Program-made: the position numbers and the translations under genes
Shown here: positions 6,462 through 14,396 of the stretch, piece by piece
Position numbering within the stretch: the first letter of the stretch is position 1
How the letters are laid out: each line of letters begins with the position of its first letter
Source of the DNA: Bacteroidaceae bacterium
Lineage (GTDB): Bacteria; Bacteroidota; Bacteroidia; Bacteroidales; Bacteroidaceae
Direction of reading: 5' to 3'
NCBI GenBank assembly: GCA_017619585.1
Contig: JAFZSA010000036.1
Location: 1 to 24,410 of the forward strand
Length of the DNA: 24,410 nt
Notes under the pieces: generated by a model
What the model was told of the DNA's origin: nothing
Databases searched by the model: none
The model's input: only the letters and a program-made list of their open reading frames with translations

Positions 6462-8966
6462 ATGGGTAAAGGAGTGACATCAATTGATCTTGAGAAGACA
6501 GCCATTATAGCAGGGGAGCGCAATATCTCATTTGCCAGAGCCTTGCAGTACATCGACGTTTTTGCTGAGCAGATGCCTTCGGGTAACGACAAGCGGATAG
6601 TTGTATTCAGCGAAAACAGTGAGGGGTGGGTTTATGCATTTTTCAGCATCTGGCAGAAGGGCGCTGTGGCTGTTCCCGTGGATGCCAGCAGTACGGTTTC
6701 TGATTTCTCCTATATCCTGCGCGACTGTACGCCGCATGGAATCTGGACCTCACGGCATAACGTTCCTGTTGTAGAGCAGGCGTTGGCTCAGACGGGTCTG
6801 GATATTCCATACTATGTCATAGAAGAGAAGATGAAGTGCGAGCCGGAGCCTACCCGTGAGTTGCCTAGCAGTTTGCCATGGGCTGAACTGGATGTTCCAT
6901 ACAATCAGAAGGTAGCCCTTATCATCTATACCTCTGGTACTACGGGCAGTCCTAAGGGTGTTATGCTCAGCTACCAGAACCTGATGGCCAACATCAAGGG
7001 CGTTTCCCAGGATGTTAGAATCTACACCAGCAAGAGTCGTGTGATGATTCTTCTGCCTCTTCACCATGTATTGCCATTGATGGGCAGTCTTATTGCTCCG
7101 TTCTGGAAGGGTGGCGGCGTAGCCATTTGTCCCAGCCTGACGGCTCCCGACCTCATGGATACACTCTGTCGTGGCAAGGTGGCTATCGTTATTGGCGTGC
7201 CCCGTCTGTGGCAGATGCTCTATGGCGGTATCAAGAAGAAGATCGATTCCAATATCATCACTGCATTCCTGTTCAATATGTGTGCTTTCTTCCGTAGCCG
7301 TACGCTCTCGCGCCTTGTCTTCGGTAGTATCCGTCGTAAGATGGGTGGCAATATCAAGTACTTTGTCAGTGGCGGTGCTGCCCTCAGTAAGGATATAGGA
7401 GAGGGTCTGAAGACCTTAGGACTGGATGTGCTGGAAGGCTATGGCATGACGGAGACTGCGCCTATCATCTGCTTTACCCGTCCAACGGATATCCGACCGG
7501 GCTGCGTGGGACTTCCCCTGCCCGGTATTGAATGCAAACTGGTGAATGGCGAGTTGTGTGCCAAGGGTCCCAATGTGATGCTTGGCTATTACAACCGACC
7601 CGAGGAGACAGCTCAGGTGATAGATAAGGATGGCTTTATCCATACGGGTGACTTGGCGACTATCGACAAGAAAGGACGTGTTACCATTACCGGACGTACC
7701 AAGGAGATTATTGTGCTCTCCAACGGCAAGAATATAGAGCCCAGTGAGATAGAATATAAACTGGAACAGTACGACCAGTATGTAAAAGAGGTGGCTGTTA
7801 TGCAGGACGGAGATCTGCTGCGTGCTATCGTCGTACCGCAAACTATATGGGCTTCCATGCTGAATGATACGCAGGTTGAGGTAGCGTTGAAGCATGAGGT
7901 GATAGAACCTTACAACCGTACGGTGGCCAATTACAAGAAGGTGATGGCGCTGACGGTATATAGGGGAGAGCTGCCCAGAACGAAGTTGGATAAACTGCAG
8001 CGCTTTAAGCTGCAGGCACTGTTGGAAGCCTGTCGTACCGCTCAGCCTATCCGTCCCGAAGAACCTGAACCTGATACGGAGGAATACCGTATTATCAAGC
8101 AATATATAGAACAGGAGAAGAAAGTGCCTGTCAAACCTTCTTCACATATCGAGACGGACCTGGCTATGGACTCTTTGGATAAGGTCGGTCTGCAGGGTTT
8201 CATAGAGCACACCTTTGGTATGAAGATTCTTGTGGAGGAGATGGCTGCCTTCCCCAATATCAAGGTAATGGCAGAGCATGTTGCATCCTGCAAGACAAAG
8301 GTTGAGGTAGAGGAAGTGGATTGGCACAGTCTGCTGAACGAGTCGGTTACAGACTTGCGTATTCCTCAGGCTTCCTGCTTCTTCTCCTTTGCCAACAAAT
8401 GCTTTAAGTTGTTCTTCAGGGTTTATAACTCCTTGGGTATCCACGGACGTATTCAGATACCTGCCAAGGGACCGTATATTCTGGCTCCCAATCATCAGAG
8501 TTTCGTGGATGGTCCCGTTGTGCTGAGCGGTCTTACCTGTCGTCAGATAAAGACCTGTTACTTCTTTGCAACGGAGCAGCATGTCAGGGGTAAGTTCCGT
8601 CGTGCTTTGGCTGATAAGAACAATACCATCATTATGGAACAGGCTCATCTGAAGGAGAGTATCCAGAAGTTGGCAGAGGTGCTGAAGAACGGCAAGAACA
8701 TTGTCATCTTCCCCGAGGGCAGTCGTACGCACGATGGTGACTTGGGTGATTTCAAACTCTCCTTTGCTATCCTAAGCAAGGAATTGAACGTTCCTATTGT
8801 ACCTGTCTGTATAAGAGGTGCTTATGATGCTTTGCCAAGGCATAGGAAGTTCTTGTATCCCCGTCATATCGAGGTTCATTATCTGCCCCCCATAATGCCC
8901 ACATCAGATATTACCTATCAGCAGCTGGCGGATAAGGTAAAGCAGGCAATTGCCGCTGTTTTATAA
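6462..8966 (+). CDS. Fusion of acyl-AMP ligase, acyl carrier protein domain and PlsC-type acyltransferase
   Basis: One 834-residue chain with three activities in sequence. Residues about 10-520 form an ANL-superfamily acyl-AMP ligase: LIIYTSGTTGSPKG (about 152-165), EGYGMTETAP (about 324-333), TGD (about 395), NGKNIEP (about 420) and the C-terminal lysine region LPRTKLDKLQRF (about 502-513). Residues about 540-615 are an acyl-carrier domain with the phosphopantetheine site DLAMDSLDKV (Ser about 571). Residues about 635-834 are a glycerolipid acyltransferase with NHQSFVD (H-x4-D, about 676) and FPEGSR (about 749). Inferred pathway: the ligase activates a free fatty acid, loads it on the built-in carrier, and PlsC transfers it to a lysophospholipid or glycerophosphate. 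E. coli Aas has the same two catalytic domains in reverse order without the carrier. No membrane segment is obvious. It ends 11 bp from the converging stop of the next gene, with no terminator visible. Confidence 0.9.
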   Translation: MGKGVTSIDLEKTAIIAGERNISFARALQYIDVFAEQMPSGNDKRIVVFSENSEGWVYAFFSIWQKGAVAVPVDASSTVSDFSYILRDCTPHGIWTSRHNVPVVEQALAQTGLDIPYYVIEEKMKCEPEPTRELPSSLPWAELDVPYNQKVALIIYTSGTTGSPKGVMLSYQNLMANIKGVSQDVRIYTSKSRVMILLPLHHVLPLMGSLIAPFWKGGGVAICPSLTAPDLMDTLCRGKVAIVIGVPRLWQMLYGGIKKKIDSNIITAFLFNMCAFFRSRTLSRLVFGSIRRKMGGNIKYFVSGGAALSKDIGEGLKTLGLDVLEGYGMTETAPIICFTRPTDIRPGCVGLPLPGIECKLVNGELCAKGPNVMLGYYNRPEETAQVIDKDGFIHTGDLATIDKKGRVTITGRTKEIIVLSNGKNIEPSEIEYKLEQYDQYVKEVAVMQDGDLLRAIVVPQTIWASMLNDTQVEVALKHEVIEPYNRTVANYKKVMALTVYRGELPRTKLDKLQRFKLQALLEACRTAQPIRPEEPEPDTEEYRIIKQYIEQEKKVPVKPSSHIETDLAMDSLDKVGLQGFIEHTFGMKILVEEMAAFPNIKVMAEHVASCKTKVEVEEVDWHSLLNESVTDLRIPQASCFFSFANKCFKLFFRVYNSLGIHGRIQIPAKGPYILAPNHQSFVDGPVVLSGLTCRQIKTCYFFATEQHVRGKFRRALADKNNTIIMEQAHLKESIQKLAEVLKNGKNIVIFPEGSRTHDGDLGDFKLSFAILSKELNVPIVPVCIRGAYDALPRHRKFLYPRHIEVHYLPPIMPTSDITYQQLADKVKQAIAAVL

Positions 8967-8977
8967 ACGGGATTTCT

Positions 8978-11900
8978 TTATCTGGATATGTTGGGAATGT
9001 ATATTCCCTCTGCAGAATACCTTTTGCCTCCAAGCTCAATAAACAGGTGTCCGTCTCGGATGAACTTCATGGGCTTGACACAATAGGATGCAGTATTTTC
9101 GGGGGCAATGCCAATGATACCGTCCTCAAGTTCCGGATTGGAAACAATTGGCATACGCATCCATGTCGCTGCTTTATCAATATTACTTCCTGAGAGAACT
9201 TCATGAACAAAAGATGTTTTTCCTCTAACGATATCAAAATTATGAAGCTGGTAACAGCAATATAGGTTGTTCGTAGTCGGGATGCCGCCAATACTGCTCC
9301 AGGGTACAGCTAACTCTACGCTATATCCTTCATCCTGGGATATTACCGAGGCTCTGACAGGCATTTCATCTGCAATCCACCTGGTGCTGATTCCATGTTG
9401 TGTAAGTACATTACCGTTTACATCAACCAAAATACGATACTGTTTTGATTTTGTTGTGCCACGTGGTACAATGGTAGAGAAAAAGACTTCTACACCGTCA
9501 GATTCCGTAATATCTTCTGATGGTGTGATATATTTGTCATCTACCTGTATCTGGAAGTATACACTGTCGGTATCCCATAGTGATTTGACCCTTGCCTCTG
9601 CCTGTGATTCTGCACCCATGAACAGGTAATCGGAGACCGCATTCCACTTGCGGTTAGAATCTGTCTGGTAACATGAGATAGGATGAAGAATCTTACCTTC
9701 GCTTGTCCAGATACCCACTTTGCTTATTTCACCTTCCACCGTGCAAACGGCAAGTAGGGTAGAATCGTTATACTGCATTATGCTGTTCCAGATAGCACAG
9801 GCATTTGGGTCGTTTGTGAAGGGGAACGGGAAGGAGCGCGCAATAAAGTTCTTGGCACTGCTGTTTCCAACATACACAACCATACGCCCATGGTTGTCGG
9901 AGTTGACAGGGTCTCGCTCTTCGCCCGATGCAGCTGAATAAACAGTCTCGCCACTATGCAATTGGATGAGATATGGTTGACCGCAGTAAACACTTGAAGG
10001 CAGATAGTCCGCAGAGTTCTGGAAGATACTCCAACGATGAGTAGTACTGTTACCGTCAACTAATCCGCTTGCCCAGTTATCATCGGCATCGGTATGTACA
10101 ATCATAGGCTTGAATGTTCCCATAAACCCAGGGTCTTCAATGGCTACGGCAATACCTTTCCCATTCTTTAGATATACAGGTACAGGCATTCCGTCTCGCG
10201 AACCGCTACGATAAGCCACAATCTCTGTTCCCGGCTGCCAGGATCTTCCTCCGTTGAAAGAACGACGCATTGAGATGTTCTGATTGCCGCCTCCTGCACT
10301 GGCCTCATTAGCAAAATATATCTGCAGCTCGCCAGAGGGCAATTGTACCATAGCCGGTTCCCAAACGCCTAACCCACCTGTCTCGGTAGCTGTATAGATA
10401 ACCTGCTCATCTTTCCATGTCTGTCCACCATCCGTAGAATAGGCTGCCATGATTTTGCTCGGGCCTTTAGAGTTATTGAAGTTTGTGCGATAGAGCCATG
10501 CATACATCAACCTGCCGTCTGCCAGCTCTATGATTTCCGCATTCTTGTTGGTGAAATAACTGTTATTGCTTTTTGTGATTTTAGCTGAAGTCCAGTTCGC
10601 ATACGGCTCTCGCTGGAAGCGTATGTAGTTCGTACCGCCGATATTGCTGCCTCCTGTGCTATACACCATCACATATTCACCGTTGGAACGGCGGATCACA
10701 CGTCCGTAACTGCCAGGCCCTATATATTTCTGTCTGCGATATTGCCATGCAATTCGTATACCGTCGGCATACGTTTGATTGTCTTTCAGTTCCTCTGTTG
10801 GCTGAATCATGTCGCCATCGCTGTTTCCGCTTGGCGTGCTGGTAAATGGCATTTGCAGCTTTGTCCCATATAACTGGTAGGCCAATTCCATTAGCAACAA
10901 CGTATTAGCAGGAATAGTCAGCGTATATTGTCCTTCAGGAAGTGGCTTGTTAAGGGTAATACGTAACGATGTCATGTTCCATCGACCGTCATAATAATTG
11001 GTGGCCTCTTTTCCTTTGGCAACAACCTTACCGTCCATATCGGTGACTGTGATTCTTTGAACAAGTCCATGTTCTATTGACACGTCTTCCGAACCGGTAA
11101 AGGAAACACAGAGATGGGACCTGTCAGCCTGTCGGTATTCTACACCCGCGATTACTGCATCTGCCTGCTGTGCCGGTATTTCCAGTCCCTCAGCTCCATA
11201 ATAGTAAAGATGGAAGTTATCGAACAATATCCACGATTCTCCTGTTCCCTTCTCTACTCGTACCCCGAATGTCAACTGACCGTTCGTAACGGATGCCTTC
11301 GCCTCGTTTGTCATTCCGTGTCCGTTAAAGATATGGTTTGAATATTGCGTAGTGCCATCAGGCATCCACTTCCCGTTGCCCAGGCTCATCGTGTTCAGGT
11401 TATCGATTTTCTGGTCGGTAGCCAAGCTGTATATGTTCTGCATGGGAACTTTGTCGGAACCGGCAAAGACATATCCTGCCGTAGACTCAGAGCCGTCCAG
11501 ATAAGCATCATAATGAGCAGAACTGACATCTGAGTTTGCAGTCGGTGAATAGAATGCCTGGGCACAGACACCGTAATAGCCATTGGGCAAGTCGTTCAGC
11601 TGCTGAAAGACTTCTGTTCCGCGAATCTTCCACATCTCCCATATACGGTTGCAATGATAGAGGTCGTCACCCTTTACATTGTTACTTCCCCAGGCACCTT
11701 GCCACAAATTGCGTCTTTCGTCGGAAACGGGGAATGTTCCTCCGTAAACAGCCCACGAAAGATCCACTGGGGAGTCCATGCTTGCATTTCTGCAGTCCAC
11801 AAGAAACCTTTCTTCACGACTGACGAATTGCCAGGTATTCTTGCTGGAAGCATTATTTATTAACAATCCTGTAGCATCTGCTCCCAATGTATATGATCCA

Positions 11901-12298
11901 CTTGTGATAGTAAAAATGTTGAATGAGCCTTCAACAGGTGTAATAACCCATTTTGTAAGACCCGAGGTAGTATCCATATACAGGTTCGAGGCGTTCAAGG
12001 AATGATTATGCCCCAACTTGGGGTTTATCTGATAGCCGCCTGTAATGGCAGATACGTAGAAGTCGGATCCTCTGGTTCCCAGTTCAGCACGGGATGTATA
12101 TCGTGTGGTATTCGTATAGTTGTCTCCAATCCACGTCCCGGTCTCAATATTATATATATAATAATCACCGTCTGTTAAGTCCTCCAATGCTGTTCCCGTA
12201 TATGGAGAAACCTGAGACCGGCCCATGTTAATCCAACATAGGCATAAAGCAAATAGCATTATTTTTTTTATGGTTAATTGAATATTAAATTGGTTCAT
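8978..12298 (-). CDS. Secreted BNR/GH93-like glycosidase with CBM9-like domain
   Basis: Large exported protein of 1106 residues. A signal peptide (KKIMLFALCLCWINMGRSQ) is followed by an N-terminal region of about 450 residues that I cannot assign firmly; part is lectin-like and the segment before 480 (PLPEGQYTLTIPANTL) is Ig-like. Residues about 515-880 form a sialidase-type beta-propeller with two Asp boxes, STDGGQTW and SFNGGRSW. The segments GVWEPAMVQLPSGELQIYF and SRDGMPVPVYL resemble GH93 exo-arabinanases more than true sialidases, whose FRIP and Arg-triad motifs I do not see. Residues about 895-1060 (DDKYITPSEDITESDGVEVFF, YSVELAVPWSSIG) resemble a CBM9/DOMON carbohydrate-binding domain. 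The end, FIRDGHLFIELGGKRYSAEGIYI, resembles a C-terminal sorting tail. Likely role: release of arabinose-type units from plant polysaccharide at the cell surface; the exact substrate is inference. Confidence 0.75.
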   Translation of the reverse strand: MNQFNIQLTIKKIMLFALCLCWINMGRSQVSPYTGTALEDLTDGDYYIYNIETGTWIGDNYTNTTRYTSRAELGTRGSDFYVSAITGGYQINPKLGHNHSLNASNLYMDTTSGLTKWVITPVEGSFNIFTITSGSYTLGADATGLLINNASSKNTWQFVSREERFLVDCRNASMDSPVDLSWAVYGGTFPVSDERRNLWQGAWGSNNVKGDDLYHCNRIWEMWKIRGTEVFQQLNDLPNGYYGVCAQAFYSPTANSDVSSAHYDAYLDGSESTAGYVFAGSDKVPMQNIYSLATDQKIDNLNTMSLGNGKWMPDGTTQYSNHIFNGHGMTNEAKASVTNGQLTFGVRVEKGTGESWILFDNFHLYYYGAEGLEIPAQQADAVIAGVEYRQADRSHLCVSFTGSEDVSIEHGLVQRITVTDMDGKVVAKGKEATNYYDGRWNMTSLRITLNKPLPEGQYTLTIPANTLLLMELAYQLYGTKLQMPFTSTPSGNSDGDMIQPTEELKDNQTYADGIRIAWQYRRQKYIGPGSYGRVIRRSNGEYVMVYSTGGSNIGGTNYIRFQREPYANWTSAKITKSNNSYFTNKNAEIIELADGRLMYAWLYRTNFNNSKGPSKIMAAYSTDGGQTWKDEQVIYTATETGGLGVWEPAMVQLPSGELQIYFANEASAGGGNQNISMRRSFNGGRSWQPGTEIVAYRSGSRDGMPVPVYLKNGKGIAVAIEDPGFMGTFKPMIVHTDADDNWASGLVDGNSTTHRWSIFQNSADYLPSSVYCGQPYLIQLHSGETVYSAASGEERDPVNSDNHGRMVVYVGNSSAKNFIARSFPFPFTNDPNACAIWNSIMQYNDSTLLAVCTVEGEISKVGIWTSEGKILHPISCYQTDSNRKWNAVSDYLFMGAESQAEARVKSLWDTDSVYFQIQVDDKYITPSEDITESDGVEVFFSTIVPRGTTKSKQYRILVDVNGNVLTQHGISTRWIADEMPVRASVISQDEGYSVELAVPWSSIGGIPTTNNLYCCYQLHNFDIVRGKTSFVHEVLSGSNIDKAATWMRMPIVSNPELEDGIIGIAPENTASYCVKPMKFIRDGHLFIELGGKRYSAEGIYIPNISR

Positions 12299-12369
12299 AT
12301 TATGTTAAATTAATTGTTTGCCAACCTAAATTGGGTATGATCTGGTACAATATTTGCACTTTGTCGGAA

Positions 12370-12377
12370 CAAAGTTA
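12370..12377 (-). promoter_or_regulatory. Possible -7 element for the GH93-like gene
   Basis: On the minus strand this reads TAACTTTG, matching TAnnTTTG. There is no good -33 TTG at 19-20 bases, which would fit an activator-dependent promoter. The leader would be about 65 bases. Confidence 0.4.
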
Positions 12378-12429
12378 TACAAATCTTCACATTGTGTCCT
12401 TTGCAATCTGTTAAACTGTATTAAATGTG

Positions 12430-12463
12430 ACAAATTTTGCGAAAACGCCACAAATTCTTTGCG
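12430..12463 (-). promoter_or_regulatory. Direct repeat upstream of the GH93-like promoter, possible activator site
   Basis: ACAAATTTTGCG (12430-12441) and ACAAATTCTTTGCG (12450-12463) are repeated in the same orientation with 20-base spacing, about two helical turns. They lie about 50-90 bases upstream of the -7 element at 12370-12377. Direct repeats in this position suit an activator such as a hybrid two-component regulator; this is inference. Confidence 0.4.
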
Positions 12464-12502
12464 CAATTTTGCTAAACTATCACCTCATTCCGCCCTCTGA
12501 AA

Positions 12503-12522
12503 CGGAATCTCATGAGATTCCG
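12503..12522. promoter_or_regulatory. 20-bp perfect palindrome
   Basis: CGGAATCTCA is followed directly by its reverse complement TGAGATTCCG. A perfect dyad without a loop suits a dimeric regulator binding site better than a terminator. It lies 205-224 bases upstream of the GH93-like start. Confidence 0.45.
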
Positions 12523-12531
12523 AAACAAATT

Positions 12532-12606
12532 AAAAACACCCATCACCCACTAAGCTTTGATAATCAACATGTTAATCAGCAAAGGTGATGGGTGACGGGT
12601 GTTTTT
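12532..12606. terminator. Long hairpin with terminal A and T runs, likely terminator of the PurF-like gene
   Basis: Left arm AAAAACACCC plus TCACCCA and right arm TGGGTGA plus GGGTGTTTTT pair with one G/A mismatch position, and a second CTTTGAT/ATCAGCAAAG pairing follows after a bulge. It has T-runs in both directions, so it could work on both strands. It lies about 150 bases past the PurF-like stop. Confidence 0.6.
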
Positions 12607-12753
12607 AATCTTAATGTCTCGTCAGAATGCGTTAAACTATGTTAAGACACGAGATAATTCGTAAATATGTTGTGATTTTACGTACTAAAAAGAAAAGCGT
12701 ATATGAATGGAAGTCTTAACGCATAAAGAAACAGCTAATTTTTGATCCAGGAT

Positions 12754-14196
12754 TTAAAACAGTGACTCCTGCGAGTTGACTTCCTCCAGCGTGAAGGCTG
12801 AGGAGCCGTCAAAGCAGTGAGTACAGATTTGATCTTTGGGAAGACCGATTGACTCTATCAGGGTCTCCAGCTTGCTGAACTTCAGAGAATCCAAGTTCAG
12901 GCGCTTGGCAATCTCTGCCACCATTCTCTTGTATTCAGGACTGTCTGTACGTGTGTAAGCTTCCAGGTTCTTGTTCTCATCGCCCTCAAAGTCCTTGATG
13001 ATTCGGCGTGTGATAAGCTCCAGGTCGCTCTTGCTGGCGCTGAAGTTGATGAACTTACAGCCGTATACCAATGGGGGGCATGCTATACGCATGTGAACCT
13101 CCTTGGCTCCCAGTTCGTGCAGCACCTTGGTATTATCGTGCAGCTGAGTACCGCGTACAATACTGTCATCGCAGAAGAGTACGCGCTTGTCGCGCAGTTT
13201 GTCGGCATTGGGGATGATCTTCATCTTAGCTACCAGGTTACGCATCTCCTGATTGCTGGGGGTGAAGCTACGGGGCCAAGTGGGAGTGTACTTGTTGATG
13301 GCTCTCATATAGGGGCACTTATGACCCTCGGCATAACCAACGGCCATGCCGATACCACTATCGGGGATACCGCAGGCACAATCTACCTCAGTCTTGTCTT
13401 CCTCACCCATGCGGCGTCCGCACTCATTACGTACCCACTCTACGTTCTTGCCTTCGTAGCAGCTGGTGGGGAATCCGTAATATACCCACAGGAAAGAGCA
13501 AATCTGCATGCGCTTGTTGGGCTTGCGAAGCTGTTCCATCTTGTCGGCGGTGATGCGTACAATCTCGCCCGGACCTACAAAATAGGATATCTCATAATCC
13601 AGATTGGGGAAGGCAGTGCTCTCGCTTGTTACAGCCATGGCACCTTCCTTCTTACCTACAACTATTGGGGTACGGCCCCATGAGTCGCGGGCTGCAATAA
13701 TACCGTTCTCCGTCAGCAGGAGCATAGAGCAAGAACCCTTGATATTGTTGAAGACATTCTCAATGCCGTTCACAAAGTCCTTACCTTTTATTATTAATAA
13801 GGCTACCAACTCGGTGGGGTTGATCTTGCCGGATGAGAATTCGCTGAAGTGCTGTCCTTCCGAGAGCAGTTTCTGACAGAGTTCTTCCAAGTTGTTGATC
13901 TTAGCTACTGTAACAAGGGCAAAGCGTCCCAAGTGGCTGTTCATCAGCATTGGCTGAGCGTCAGTGTCGCTGATTACGCCTATTCCGGCATTGCCTTTGA
14001 ACTTGTCCAGTTCATCTTCAAAGCGAGTCCTGAAATAGGTACTTTCCAGATTATGGATACTGCGGAAAAACTCACCTTCTTCACTTACTGTAACCATACC
14101 GCCGCGCTTGGTACCCATGTGCGACTGATAGTCTGTTCCGTAAAAAAGGTCTGCCTTACAAGGCTGCATTGATACTGTCCCGAAAAAACCTCCCAT
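12754..14196 (-). CDS. PurF-like amidophosphoribosyltransferase homologue lacking the catalytic N-terminal Cys
   Basis: 480 residues with the two-domain layout of glutamine PRPP amidotransferase, the first step of purine synthesis. The N-terminal Ntn domain (about 1-235) contains GTDYQSHMGTKRGG, SHLGRFALVTVAKINN and ARDSWGRTPI. The phosphoribosyltransferase domain contains CGIPDSGIGMAVGYAEG (about 273-289) and the PRPP loop VLFCDDSIVRGTQL (about 339-352). Active PurF begins M-C-G, and the Cys freed by Met removal is the glutaminase nucleophile. Here the chain begins MGGFFG. The start is secure, because an in-frame TAA lies three codons upstream and no in-frame alternative gives Met-Cys. The glutaminase is therefore probably inactive; the PRPP site looks intact, so ammonia-dependent activity or a regulatory role is possible. 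I recall similar MGGFFG starts in other Bacteroidales but could not check. Confidence 0.85.
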   Translation of the reverse strand: MGGFFGTVSMQPCKADLFYGTDYQSHMGTKRGGMVTVSEEGEFFRSIHNLESTYFRTRFEDELDKFKGNAGIGVISDTDAQPMLMNSHLGRFALVTVAKINNLEELCQKLLSEGQHFSEFSSGKINPTELVALLIIKGKDFVNGIENVFNNIKGSCSMLLLTENGIIAARDSWGRTPIVVGKKEGAMAVTSESTAFPNLDYEISYFVGPGEIVRITADKMEQLRKPNKRMQICSFLWVYYGFPTSCYEGKNVEWVRNECGRRMGEEDKTEVDCACGIPDSGIGMAVGYAEGHKCPYMRAINKYTPTWPRSFTPSNQEMRNLVAKMKIIPNADKLRDKRVLFCDDSIVRGTQLHDNTKVLHELGAKEVHMRIACPPLVYGCKFINFSASKSDLELITRRIIKDFEGDENKNLEAYTRTDSPEYKRMVAEIAKRLNLDSLKFSKLETLIESIGLPKDQICTHCFDGSSAFTLEEVNSQESLF

Positions 14197-14231
14197 ATGT
14201 GCTTAAATCTTTTTATCTTAAAAACAGGGCG

Positions 14232-14263
14232 CAAAGTTAATTCTTTTTCGTCAAATTGACGAA
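14232..14263 (-). promoter_or_regulatory. -7 element and overlapping palindrome upstream of the PurF-like gene
   Basis: CAAAGTTA at 14232-14239 reads TAACTTTG on the minus strand (TAnnTTTG). The palindrome TTCGTCAA-A-TTGACGAA (14247-14263) fills the spacer and the -33 position, and no canonical TTG is present. This arrangement fits an operator bound by a repressor or an activator. The leader would be about 30 bases. Confidence 0.5.
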
Positions 14264-14321
14264 GGCTAAACCGGATTTTTTTCTCTTCTTGTACTCTTTT
14301 TTTATGAGACCGCTTTATTAC

Positions 14322-14382
14322 CATTGATCATTGACCATTGACCATTGACCATTAATTCAACTAAGCGACTAAGCAACTAAGC
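14322..14382. repeat. Two adjacent tandem repeats with 7-bp and 8-bp units
   Basis: CATTGAC-type units (7 bp) are repeated five times at 14322-14356. They are followed at 14359-14382 by three ACTAAGC units with a variable first base (8 bp). Both are non-coding, between the CotH stop and the PurF-like promoter. Confidence 0.85.
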
Positions 14383-14396
14383 TATAATGCTAAGAC

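Larger units (their letters stand above)
12299..12753. other. 455-bp regulatory gap between the PurF-like and GH93-like genes
   Basis: No coding frame is supported here. The gap holds, in order, an AT-rich leader, a possible -7 element, a pair of direct repeats, a 20-bp perfect palindrome and a long terminator-like hairpin, each listed separately. GTTAAACT followed by a TTAA word also occurs twice (12410-12424 and 12631-12645), a possible third site class. Confidence 0.7.

Noticed and set aside
6301..6483. 60-codon minus-strand frame across the divergent promoters
   Set aside because: It overlaps both promoter elements and the start of the ligase gene, and reads as A/T-rich noncoding translation (many Lys, Ile, Tyr).
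7416..8102. 228-codon minus-strand frame
   Set aside because: It is antisense to the ligase domain with no signal, motif or start context.
8142..8732. 196-codon minus-strand frame
   Set aside because: It lies wholly inside the ligase-ACP-PlsC gene, whose motifs are intact; no promoter or family resemblance.
8978..12298. True sialidase (GH33) call for the BNR protein
   Set aside because: Asp boxes are present, but the FRIP motif and the Arg triad context are not visible; GH93-like segments fit better.
13093..13683. 196-codon plus-strand frame
   Set aside because: It is an antisense shadow of the PurF-like gene with no recognisable motif.
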